Assembly: GCA_016871715.1 (NCBI GenBank)
Contig: VHCO01000033.1
Span: 1 to 45,034 of the forward strand
DNA length: 45,034 bases
Direction: 5' to 3'
Source: Verrucomicrobiota bacterium
Lineage (GTDB): Bacteria > Verrucomicrobiota > Verrucomicrobiia > Limisphaerales > J093
Below, in pieces: positions 20,020 through 27,724 of this stretch; position 1 is the stretch's first letter, and the number at the start of each line of letters is the position of its first letter. The notes beneath the pieces are model-generated. The model did no database searches. It saw only the letters and a program-made list of their open reading frames with translations, and had not been told where the DNA came from. Made by a program: the position numbers and the translations under genes.

Positions 20020-21927
20020 TCACGGACTGAAAACCACCCGGTAAAGACGTTGCTTCCGATATTCGACCGGCGAGCTCAAATCGACGAACGACTGTGGACT
20101 GTTGGTCAAGGTCAGCAAGCCGAGCGTGTTCCAGCGCGGCAGTCCACCTAGGTCCTCGCTGTATTCGATCCGATAGGTGTGGCCAGGCGTCCCGTAAATC
20201 GTCACCGAGGGATGGATGGTCAGAAGGAGGTTCGCCGCGTCGGTGTAGTGGAGCACCGCCGCTTCGCTCTCGGTCGACCCTATGTCGTTGCTGATCACCA
20301 CCGTGTACCGCCCCGCCTGTTCGGACCGCGCGCTCGGCAGAGTAAGGGTGGACTTGGTTTCGCCGGGCAACTCATTGCCGTTGAACCGCCACTGGTAGCG
20401 CACAGGGCTATAGCTCAACGCCCACACACTGAAGGTGACGGCTTGCCCGCCGCTGACGGTGGAACTCCGCGGCTGCTCGGTGATCCGTGGCGGCACGGAC
20501 GCCGGGATCTTCACCAACCAATAATCGTGATAAAGCGTGCCCAACCTTGGCTCGGTCTTCGTTCCATCGGCCGGCGAATCGGAAATGCCGACCAGGATAT
20601 ACCCGCCGTCCCGCGCTGCGGTTAGGGCTCGTACGAACTCATTCCCGCTGCCGCCGAAGGATTGGTCCCATTGTAGGTTGCCGGCGCTGTCGGTGTTTGC
20701 GATCCAGAAATCTGCAGCTCCGTACCATGGCGCGGTTTTATTGCCTCCACGGCGAGAGTTCGAGTAGCCGGCGAGCAGGAGTCCACCATCCGGGGTCGCG
20801 AGGGCGGCACCCAGCCCCTGGGACACGTTGCCGCCGTACGATTGGTCCCAGAGCTTGTTACCATTCTCATCAATGGCAACCACCCAGCAGTCTGCGTCCC
20901 CTCGGCGCGGGGCTGTTCGGTTGCCGCTGGGCGGTGAAAGTGACACCCCGGCTAGCACGTAACCTCCTGACCGGGCAACCAAAGCGGCGCAAGAGTCAGT
21001 CCCCGCACCACCATAGGATCGATCCCACTGTTGCCGGCCTTGGCCATCAACTTTCACCACGTAAAAGTCTCCTTCACCAAAGGTCGGGACTGTCTTGGTG
21101 CCGTCGGCTTTGGAGTTTGAGCTCCCGGCCAGCAGCAGCCCACCGTCCGCGGTTGGCGCGATCCCCGCAAAACCCTCGCTGGCTGTGCCTCCAAAACTCC
21201 GGTCCCAAAGGAGCTGGCTCTGCGGGCCGACGCGGATCAGCCAGAAGTCGCTGCCCCCGTAGTGGGGCGACGATTTATTCCCGCTCGGCGGGGAACGGGA
21301 CAGTCCCGCAATCACATACCCCCCGTCGGCCGTTTGTACGACCCCTGCTGCATCATGGTCGTCGTCGGCGCCACCGTAACTGTTGTCCCATCGTTTGGCG
21401 CCCAGCTCGTCGATGCTCACGAGCCAGAAGTCCATGCGACCATACTGCCGGGCACTCTTGGCTCCACCTCGGTCCACATTCGGCATGCCGTCCGAACAGC
21501 CCACCAGCAGGTAGCCCCCCTCACTGGCGTGGGCGATCGCGTCGAGCCTATCGCTTCCTATGCTAGTGTATGTTTTCTCCCATTGTCTGATGCCATAGCG
21601 GTCGATCTTCAAGACCTCATAAGAACGGCGCTGGCTCCACATATCGGTGGCGCCTCCGACCAGGTAGCCACCGTCCGCAGTGGACAAGATACAGGTGGGG
21701 TTGTCGTCTCCGGCGGTTCCATAGACACGCTGCCACTCGCCCGAGGCCGCGTTGGCCAGCATCGCCACCCCGGCCCATGCGCCGGCGCACGCTCGAGCGA
21801 GCTTGCAGGTGAGGCGGCGCGGTGTGGATTTCCTCCAGGTGTGGGGCAGGGCTAGTGCAGAAGGGGGGGCAGCCCGCACCGAAGTGGCGGGGGCCCGAGG
21901 GTTGGGTCGGTTGGCGGTTGGTGTCAT
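20020..21927 (-). CDS. Secreted beta-propeller protein with C-terminal Ig-like domain
   Basis: The 635-residue frame starts at ATG 21927 with a long basic leader and a signal peptide ending about LANAASGEW. Seven or so blades follow, each with GGYL/VxxG and W-D-x-S-Y/F-G-G motifs (QWDRSYGGAGTDS, LWDQSYGGNVSQG, QWDQSFGGSGNEF), spaced about 55-60 residues. This is the bacterial delta-60/SBBP-type propeller. The rest is an Ig-like domain (PPRITEQPRSSTVSGGQAVT) and a terminal domain ending RLYRVVFSP, common at the C-terminus of PVC secreted proteins. It precedes the beta-helix gene by 12 bp. The reading frame is open upstream to 22509, but that part is repeat and remnant sequence. No catalytic residues are seen; a binding or structural role is likely. 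Confidence 0.8.
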   Translation of the reverse strand: MTPTANRPNPRAPATSVRAAPPSALALPHTWRKSTPRRLTCKLARACAGAWAGVAMLANAASGEWQRVYGTAGDDNPTCILSTADGGYLVGGATDMWSQRRSYEVLKIDRYGIRQWEKTYTSIGSDRLDAIAHASEGGYLLVGCSDGMPNVDRGGAKSARQYGRMDFWLVSIDELGAKRWDNSYGGADDDHDAAGVVQTADGGYVIAGLSRSPPSGNKSSPHYGGSDFWLIRVGPQSQLLWDRSFGGTASEGFAGIAPTADGGLLLAGSSNSKADGTKTVPTFGEGDFYVVKVDGQGRQQWDRSYGGAGTDSCAALVARSGGYVLAGVSLSPPSGNRTAPRRGDADCWVVAIDENGNKLWDQSYGGNVSQGLGAALATPDGGLLLAGYSNSRRGGNKTAPWYGAADFWIANTDSAGNLQWDQSFGGSGNEFVRALTAARDGGYILVGISDSPADGTKTEPRLGTLYHDYWLVKIPASVPPRITEQPRSSTVSGGQAVTFSVWALSYSPVRYQWRFNGNELPGETKSTLTLPSARSEQAGRYTVVISNDIGSTESEAAVLHYTDAANLLLTIHPSVTIYGTPGHTYRIEYSEDLGGLPRWNTLGLLTLTNSPQSFVDLSSPVEYRKQRLYRVVFSP

Positions 21928-22127
21928 AGCATTGACGGTCAGGAAACTCACAGCAGAAGAGGCATAAACCGTGCCGTCGTTTGGAACTCGTGGCACCGGG
22001 CAGGCAGCTGGCTTCCCAAAGGCCAGGGCCATCCCAGCGCTCGGCCTTCCTGCCGATTTGAGGGGCGTGCCTGGGCGTTCAACGAGAGTTGGCCTGGGCA
22101 GTGACCAAGCTGCTCTGGCCAAGCGCC

Positions 22128-22690
22128 TTACGGGACCAACACGACCCGATAAAGCCTGGTTCCGTTGACCGGTGACTGGACATCGACAAAGACTTGGGGC
22201 GGCTGGGTGATGAGCACCGTGCCCAGTTCCTTCCACCGGAGCGGGTCGCGTGGATCGTCGGCGTACTCGACACCTGACTGATGAGAGGTCGGGATAGACG
22301 ACACGTTGCAGGTAGGGCGCGCAGTCCTCTGCGCGCCGTAGACCACTGTGGACACAGAAAACCGCGGCGCGCAGAGGACTGCGCGCCCTACCGCCGAGTT
22401 GTAGTCCATCCCAGTGACTCATCAGTAAGATAACCGTGCAGGGTCCATCCTGCGGACCAGTCCCAAAGTCGCTTGCCGTTTTCATCGATCGCAACGCCCC
22501 ACATATCAAACCGTCATGTCCCCCTCGCCAAAGTGCGGGGCGGTCTTGGTTCCGCCCACCTTCGAGGCTGAAGCTCCCCTCAAGAGATAGTCCAGGAGAT
22601 GGTCGCCGTCAGCCAGTGGAGCGACGCTGGTCGCGTTCTCCGGCCCGTCCCCGCCGAAACTGGCGTCCCACACCTGCTCGAGTGGTAAAT
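22128..22690 (-). pseudogene. Remnant of a second beta-propeller protein, interrupted by a palindromic element
   Basis: On the minus strand, 22690-22520 reads VWDASFGGDGPENATSVAPL and then KTAPHFGEGDMT, a propeller blade like those at 20.6-21.7 kb. After a stop and frame change, MWGVAIDENGKRLWDWSAGW follows to about 22430. The palindromic element (22296-22427) then intervenes. Beyond it, YADDPRDPLRWKELGTV to RLYRVVLVP and a stop at 22128 matches the C-terminal domain of the neighbouring intact gene (RLYRVVFSP). The middle of the protein, including most of the Ig-like domain, is gone. This is a decayed duplicate of the 20020-21927 gene. Confidence 0.7.
22296..22427 (-). repeat. TAGGGCGCG palindromic element with conserved flanks (copy A)
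   Basis: A long inverted repeat runs from GTAGGGCGCGCAGTCCTCTG (22312) to its complement ending GCGCGCCCTAC (22391), with a spacer of about 25 bp. Flanks are shared with copy B at 31303-31441: ATGAGTCAC...GACTACAA on one side (here 22400-22427, reverse) and GTCGTCTATCCC on the other (22294-22306). The conserved flanks make it about 130 bp, like a small non-autonomous mobile element. It lies inside a dead propeller gene. Confidence 0.75.
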
Positions 22691-22811
22691 ACTTTTTTCC
22701 AACCTCAACAGCCCCAACCCGCCACAGTTCTCCATGAGATGACCGTGCGGGCCGCCCGCGGCTGCCGGTTTTTGCCTTGCACGGGCTGTGCGGCTCGGCG
22801 ATGGTCCGGCG

Positions 22812-23633
22812 ATGAGCGAAAAAGACGTTTCTGCGGAGCTATATCTGGACCTGCTGAAGAAGTGTCTCTCGTTCACCCTCTGGGATGCCCGCGATGGCTC
22901 GCAGGAAATCACCGCGGCAGGCCCGGTCAAGCGCGCTCTCAAACGCCTGATCAAGGGCCAACGCCGCACCGGCTCCGGCGCCGCCGAGGAACAAACCGCT
23001 CGCCGCGAAGGGCGCGATTGGCCCCGGCTCGCCCACACCATGATCGGAGCGCTGCGGCTCGAGAACCTCCAGTTTTGCATCCAAGAGGTCCTGCGCCACG
23101 GCGTGGCCGGTGACTTGATCGAGACGGGCGCCTGGCGCGGTGGCGCCACGATCTTCATGCGCGCGATGCTCAAGGTTCACGGCGTCACGGACCGCTGCGT
23201 GTGGGTTGCTGACTCTTTCGAAGGCCTCCCCAAGCCGGACACGGAGAAGTACCCGGCCGACGCAGGCGATGTGCATCACCGGTTCAAGCCCCTGGCGGTG
23301 TCGTTGGAGGAGGTCCAGGAGAACTTCCGCAAGTACGGCCTGTTGGATGACCAGGTCCGATTCCTCAAAGGCTGGTTCAAAGACACCCTACCGACGGCCC
23401 CGATCGAACGCCTGGCCGTCCTGCGCCTGGACGGAGACATGTACGAGTCCACCATGGACGCCCTGGTCCATCTCTATCCCAAGCTTGCCGTGGGCGGGTA
23501 TCTGATCGTGGACGACTACGGCGCAGTGCCGGGCTGTGCCCGAGCCGTCGAGGACTATCGGCGCAGCCACGGCATCAGCGAGCCGGTTCAGACCATCGAT
23601 TGGTCCGGCGTCCACTGGCGCCGTACCCAGTAA
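22812..23633 (+). CDS. TylF/macrocin O-methyltransferase-like protein
   Basis: The 273-residue product starts at ATG 22812 (MSEKDVSAELYLDL). It has the family SAM-binding loop DLIETGAWRGGATIFMRA, then WVADSFEGLPKPD. LRLDGDMYESTMDALVHLYP and GGYLIVDDYGAVPGC carry the metal-binding Asp residues of TylF-type sugar O-methyltransferases. The family methylates hydroxyls on deoxysugars in antibiotics or surface glycans. It heads a run with a flippase, a second methyltransferase and a glycosyltransferase, so O-methylation of a surface polysaccharide is the likely role. The frame upstream to 22788 is open, but that part has no support. Confidence 0.88.
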   Translation: MSEKDVSAELYLDLLKKCLSFTLWDARDGSQEITAAGPVKRALKRLIKGQRRTGSGAAEEQTARREGRDWPRLAHTMIGALRLENLQFCIQEVLRHGVAGDLIETGAWRGGATIFMRAMLKVHGVTDRCVWVADSFEGLPKPDTEKYPADAGDVHHRFKPLAVSLEEVQENFRKYGLLDDQVRFLKGWFKDTLPTAPIERLAVLRLDGDMYESTMDALVHLYPKLAVGGYLIVDDYGAVPGCARAVEDYRRSHGISEPVQTIDWSGVHWRRTQ

Positions 23634-23699
23634 GCACGCATGGCCGCGGTGTGGGCGAGTCTTTCCGGTCCGAGAACCGCGCTCTGTGGCCATGAGCCG

Positions 23700-23776
23700 G
23701 TAGGGCGCGACCGCTGGGCGCGCCGAACCAGTCAGGTCACCAAGCCCGAGCGGCCGGCCCGGCGGTCCGGCCCTAC
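23700..23776. repeat. TAGGGC...GCCCTA palindromic element, divergent copy
   Basis: GTAGGGCGCGACCGCTGGGC opens and CGGCGGTCCGGCCCTACC closes an imperfect inverted repeat between the methyltransferase and flippase genes. The outer arms match the other TAGGGC elements of the window but the inner arms differ (GACCGC/GCGGTC). It splits an otherwise tight gene run and could act as a transcript hairpin. Confidence 0.6.
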
Positions 23777-23881
23777 CTGGCGGTTCATAGAAAACTCGCG
23801 TTCGGCGTATTGTCCTGAGGCTTGTCCGGATCGAGGTCGGGGCCGGCTATGGCCAGCGCTCCGTTGGAGTGCGGGCAGAGC

Positions 23882-25273
23882 ATGATCAAGGCGGACCACA
23901 GCCTGGGCCGGCGAGTGTGGCATTCGGCCATGGTCTTCGGGACCCTCAGTACCCTGGTCCGAGTCGGTGCGAACATCTTGCTGCTGCCCCTGGTCTTGAG
24001 CTACCTCACCACAGCCGAATTGGCGCTGTGGTGGGTCTTCTTCGCCCTGGGCGCAGTGGCGAACCTGGCCGATTTCGGTTTTGGCCAGGCGATCACCCGC
24101 GCCTACAGCTACCTGTGGGCGGGCATTGCCGACTTCTCGACGGAAGGGTTGGCCCAACCACCCGCCGGAGCGGAACCGAACTTCAAACGGATCCACGACC
24201 TCAACGCGACGGCGCGGCATTTGTATCTGCGCCTGGCTCTGGGGGCGGGGTTGCTCCTGTGCCTTGGGGGGAGTTGGCTCATCCAGCGACCTGCGCAACA
24301 GGCGGCAACGCCGTGGGTCGTTTGGCTGTCGTGGGCGGCGTATATCGTGGTGGTGGGGTATTCGCTGGCGACCAGTCACTGGCTCTTGGGTTGCCAGGGC
24401 ATCAACCGGGTGCGGGACCAGCAAGCGGCCTATTTCTGGGGCGGCCTGGCCTACGTCGGGACCGCCGCCGTGTTGTTGGCGGTCGGGGCCGGTCTGTTGG
24501 CGATGGTGGTGGCAACCGGCGCACGCGGCTGGGTCTCCCGACAAATCGCCGCGCACGCCTTCCGCAAGGCGCTCCAACGGCCGACCCTCGAGGCGGTGAA
24601 GCCCGACCGAGACATGTTGCGCCGGCTCTGGCCGAACGTATGGAAGTTTGGGATTCTCTCGACCGGCACTTACTTGATCTACAACGCAACGGTCCTGATC
24701 AGCAGCCGCGTGTTGGGCGATGCGATCACCGCCTCTTACGGACTGACCGCCCAAGTGGGGTTGTTCCTGGCCAACTTCTCGGCCCTGTGGCTGGCGGTCA
24801 AGTGGCCCCAGCTCACCATCCTGCGCACGCAAGGACAAACCCAAGCCATGGCGATCCTCTTCGCGCGCCGTTTGGCGGCCATGATCGCCACCTTCAGCGT
24901 GCTGGCCACGATCGTCTGGTTCGCCGGCAATGCGTTGTTGGCTTGGAAAGGGACGCACACGCAGCTTCTGCCCGCGCTGCCCCTGGCGGTCTATCTGTTC
25001 TACGTCGGGCAGCAACAGGTCTACATCCAGTTCGCCAATCTCAAGTTCACCGAGAATGTGGTTCCCTTTTACTATGTGAGCCTGTTCACTGGTTTGGCGA
25101 TGTGTCTGCTGACTTGGTGGATGAGCCGCTGGCTCGGCCTGTGGGGGCTGGTGCTCGCCCCGCTGCTCGCCACGGCGGCGTGCAGCAGTTGGTACCCCGT
25201 GTGGAGAGCCTTCGTCGGGCAACCGCTCACGGTGAAGCAGTTCTTCCGCGTCGCCATGGGAGGCGCCCCGTGA
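23882..25273 (+). CDS. Polysaccharide flippase (Wzx/MATE-like fold, 12-14 membrane segments)
   Basis: The 463-residue product is rich in hydrophobic helices along its length (for example MVFGTLSTLVRVGANILLLP, LRLALGAGLLLCLGGSW, VGTAAVLLAVGAGLLAMVVA). The first helix pattern is typical of MOP-superfamily oligosaccharide flippases, which move undecaprenyl-linked repeat units across the inner membrane. I chose ATG 23882 (MIKADHSLGRR) because the frame behind it (ATG 23849, 23822) lacks conserved character; 23849 remains possible. The stop overlaps the GTG of the next gene in a GTGA arrangement, suggesting translational coupling. Confidence 0.85.
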   Translation: MIKADHSLGRRVWHSAMVFGTLSTLVRVGANILLLPLVLSYLTTAELALWWVFFALGAVANLADFGFGQAITRAYSYLWAGIADFSTEGLAQPPAGAEPNFKRIHDLNATARHLYLRLALGAGLLLCLGGSWLIQRPAQQAATPWVVWLSWAAYIVVVGYSLATSHWLLGCQGINRVRDQQAAYFWGGLAYVGTAAVLLAVGAGLLAMVVATGARGWVSRQIAAHAFRKALQRPTLEAVKPDRDMLRRLWPNVWKFGILSTGTYLIYNATVLISSRVLGDAITASYGLTAQVGLFLANFSALWLAVKWPQLTILRTQGQTQAMAILFARRLAAMIATFSVLATIVWFAGNALLAWKGTHTQLLPALPLAVYLFYVGQQQVYIQFANLKFTENVVPFYYVSLFTGLAMCLLTWWMSRWLGLWGLVLAPLLATAACSSWYPVWRAFVGQPLTVKQFFRVAMGGAP

Positions 25274-26241
25274 GTTGCGCCTGCCGAGTCTGCGGAGCGG
25301 CGGGCGATCATACCCCATTCGAACTCCGCGAACAGATGTTCGGTCTGGGCGATCGGTTCGCGTACTTCGCCTGCCGGGAGTGCGGCTGTCTCCAAATCCA
25401 GCAGGCGCCCTCCGATTGGCCGCGTTACTATCCACCTCACTACTACAGCTTCAACGTGGCCGCCGTGCCCCAGCGCGGCCCCAAGGCGTGGTTGGCCGCC
25501 TGCCGCGACCGGGCTGTGGTCACCCAGCGCGGTGGGTTGGGCCGACTGCTGGCCCAACTCGAACCACCGCGCCCCGACGTCGCCAGTCTCGGCCTGCTCC
25601 CCTTACGCCGGACCGATCGCATTCTCGATGTCGGTTGCGGTCGGGGCATGTTACTGAGCGCGCTGCATCGGGCCGGCTTTCGCCGACTGGCGGGTTGCGA
25701 TCCGTTTCTGCCGGGGGACGTCGAGGTGTTGCCGGGCCTGTGGGTGCGCCGCCAACCCCTCGAGGCCGTGAGCGAGAGCTTCGAGGTCATCATGCTCCAT
25801 CACGTGCTCGAGCATATCGAAGGCCAGCAAGCCACACTGGTCGCCTGCCGAGATCGCCTCGCCCCCACCGGCCGGCTGCTGGTGCGCATCCCCACCATCG
25901 AGGGTGAGGCCTGGCGCCGGTACGGAGTTCACGCCGTTCAGTTGGATGCGCCCCGGCATCTCTTCCTCCATACCCGCCGGAGTTTCGAACGGCTCGCCCG
26001 CAACGCTGGTCTCCGCCTCGAGCGTCTCGTGTGCGATTCGACCGAGTTCCAATTCTGGGCCAGCGAACTCTATCGCCGCGGTGTGCCCCTCATGAACCCC
26101 GACGGTCGCCAAACCGATCCCGCCGCCCACTTCACGCGAACTCAACTGGCCGAGTTCAAGCGCGAAGCCGCGCGCTTGAACCGCGCGGGCCAAGGCGATC
26201 AGTTTGTCGCGCTGCTCACCCACGCCAGTCCGCCGGCTTGA
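25270..26241 (+). CDS. Class I SAM methyltransferase with N-terminal Cys4 knuckle
   Basis: The GTG start at 25270 overlaps the flippase stop (GTGA). The 323-residue protein begins with CRVCGA...CRECGC, two CxxC pairs like those heading many glycan-cluster methyltransferases and probably binding zinc. The SAM loop ILDVGCGRGMLLSALHRAGF follows at about 115-135. HHVLEHIEG and GRLLVRIPTIEGEAWRRYG, then the LDAPRHLFLHT segment, match the methyltransferase-11/23 group that modifies sugars or carbamoylated glycans. It lies in the polysaccharide run, so the substrate is probably a nucleotide-sugar or lipid-linked glycan. Confidence 0.87.
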   Translation: MSCACRVCGAAGDHTPFELREQMFGLGDRFAYFACRECGCLQIQQAPSDWPRYYPPHYYSFNVAAVPQRGPKAWLAACRDRAVVTQRGGLGRLLAQLEPPRPDVASLGLLPLRRTDRILDVGCGRGMLLSALHRAGFRRLAGCDPFLPGDVEVLPGLWVRRQPLEAVSESFEVIMLHHVLEHIEGQQATLVACRDRLAPTGRLLVRIPTIEGEAWRRYGVHAVQLDAPRHLFLHTRRSFERLARNAGLRLERLVCDSTEFQFWASELYRRGVPLMNPDGRQTDPAAHFTRTQLAEFKREAARLNRAGQGDQFVALLTHASPPA

Positions 26242-26264
26242 CCGAAGGCCCACCACGATCGGCC

Positions 26265-27248
26265 ATGGCGCTGACCCCGGACCAAATCACCATTGCCGTA
26301 ACCGTCTACGACCGGCGCGACTACATCCTGCAAGCCGTGGCCAGCGCCCTCGATCAAACGCGACCGGTCCGCGTGTTGGTGGTCGAGGATTGCGGACCTG
26401 ATCGCGGCCTGCGCGCGCTGGTCGAGTCCCGATTCGGCGCCCGAGTCGATTATCGGCGCAACCCGCAGCGGCGTGGTTTGTTCGACAACTGGAACGCGTG
26501 CGTCGAGGCGTGCGAGACGGCGTGGCTCTCGATCCTGCACGACGACGATTGGCTCGAAGCGGGTTTTGTCCAGACCATGTTCGAGCTCGATCGCCAGGCG
26601 CCCGGCCGAGACCTCTATTTTGGCGAGACTAAAGTGGTCAACCAGGCCGGCCAAACCCTCGCTTCCCAGCCAACCCCAACCGCGCAGTCTTGGCGCGCTG
26701 TCGATCTGACCGAAGCCGCGCTCGCCTCGCCGTTCCCTTTCCCGGGCCAATTGATGCGCGTCGAGGCCGTCCGCGCCTTGGGCGGCTTCCGCGCCATGTC
26801 CCGTTACACCGGCGATTGGGAGATGTGGTTTCGCCTGGCCGCACACGGCGGTGCGGCGCAAGCCATGCGCACGGTCGCCAACTTCCGGCAACACCGGGGC
26901 GCCGGGCGTGGCACGGTGCGTGTCGAGCGAACCGGCGAGCTGTACGGCTGGCTCAATGTGCAGCGGAAGCGGAACCTAGCGGCCTTGCGGCAATCGGGTC
27001 GCCCGGCCCGATTCGACCGCCAAAACCCGCGCTGCCAAGCCCCTTGGGTCTCGAGCCTCCTGCTGCGCTGTGGCCACGCGATGACCCCGCGCATGGTCCG
27101 CTACAACCTCGGACTACTCGTGACTTCGCCACCCGCGCGCCCGTGGATGATGCCGTATCGCGCGCTGGCCCGGCTGGGCGGCTCGGCGTGGGTCCGACTG
27201 GCCTCTCGGCTATGGCGCGCCTGCGCTGGCCCCGGGCATGCTCGTTGA
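26265..27248 (+). CDS. Family 2 glycosyltransferase (GT-A fold)
   Basis: The 327-residue product opens ITIAVTVYDRRDYILQAVAS, the usual GT2 nucleotide-binding strand and helix, followed by VLVVEDCGPDRG. LHDDDWLEAGF has the Asp-rich metal/nucleotide motif. GFRAMSRYTGDWEMWFRLAA supplies the acceptor-side loop with the E/D-W pattern of GT2 enzymes. It starts 23 bp after the upstream methyltransferase and closes the polysaccharide run. The C-terminal 90 residues are basic and aromatic-rich, possibly membrane-associated. Donor sugar cannot be told from sequence. Confidence 0.88.
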   Translation: MALTPDQITIAVTVYDRRDYILQAVASALDQTRPVRVLVVEDCGPDRGLRALVESRFGARVDYRRNPQRRGLFDNWNACVEACETAWLSILHDDDWLEAGFVQTMFELDRQAPGRDLYFGETKVVNQAGQTLASQPTPTAQSWRAVDLTEAALASPFPFPGQLMRVEAVRALGGFRAMSRYTGDWEMWFRLAAHGGAAQAMRTVANFRQHRGAGRGTVRVERTGELYGWLNVQRKRNLAALRQSGRPARFDRQNPRCQAPWVSSLLLRCGHAMTPRMVRYNLGLLVTSPPARPWMMPYRALARLGGSAWVRLASRLWRACAGPGHAR

Positions 27249-27278
27249 TGGGACCTTTGGATGGCACACAGCTCGAAG

Positions 27279-27650
27279 GCCGGGCGCGCAGTCCTCTGCG
27301 CGCCGCATACACTGCGGCCATAGGAAGCCGCGGCGCGCACGGAGTGCCGCGCCCTGCTATCGGACCCAGCAAGGTAGGGCGCGCAGTCCTCTGCGCGCCG
27401 CATACACTGCGGACATGGGAAGCCGCGGCGCGCACGGAGTGCCGCGCCCTGCTATCGGACCCAGCAAGGTAGGGCGCGCAGTCCTCTGCGCGCCGCATAC
27501 ACTGCGGCCATAGGAAGCCGCGGCGCGCACGGAGTGCCGCGCCCTGCTATCGGACCCAGCAAGGTAGGGCGCGCAGTCCTCTGCGCGCCGCATACACTGC
27601 GGACATGGGAAGCCGCGGCGCGCACGGAGTGACGCGCCTTACCGCCGACT
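27279..27650. repeat. Four tandem 95-bp palindromic units in an A-B-A-B pattern
   Basis: Units begin (at GTAGGGC or its equivalent) at about 27279, 27374, 27469 and 27564, exactly 95 bp apart. Each is a long hairpin: TAGGGCGCGCAGTCCTCTGC, then CGCGCCGCATACACTGCGG, then the reverse arm CCGCGGCGCGCACGGAGTGC. Units 1 and 3 share CGGCCATAGG; units 2 and 4 share CGGACATGGG, so a 190-bp dimer was duplicated. The last unit ends in TTACCGCCGACTTGT, the reverse of the flank seen in copies at 22.4 and 31.3 kb. Both strands stay open and yield spurious proteins. Confidence 0.85.
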
Positions 27651-27724
27651 TGTGGCCCGTAGCGGTCACTCCTGAGTAGCCGGACCGGCTTAAGGAGTGT
27701 AAAGTCGACCCCAAGAAACCCATT

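Noticed and set aside
20020-22509. Start of the propeller gene at 22509
   Set aside because: Codons from 22509 to 21928 run through the palindromic element and a propeller remnant; the signal peptide follows ATG 21927.
23869-25269. Extension of the methyltransferase frame back through the flippase gene (790 codons)
   Set aside because: The part before 25270 is the flippase read in another frame. The GTG at 25270 fits the start of the Cys4 knuckle.
27101-27593. Small proteins of the MRRAEDCAPYLAGSDSRARH type on both strands
   Set aside because: They are translations of the 95-bp hairpin units, repeat exactly with the DNA, and have no start signals.
27279-27650. CRISPR array
   Set aside because: The units are 95 bp and directly abutting, with no unique spacers and no cas genes nearby.
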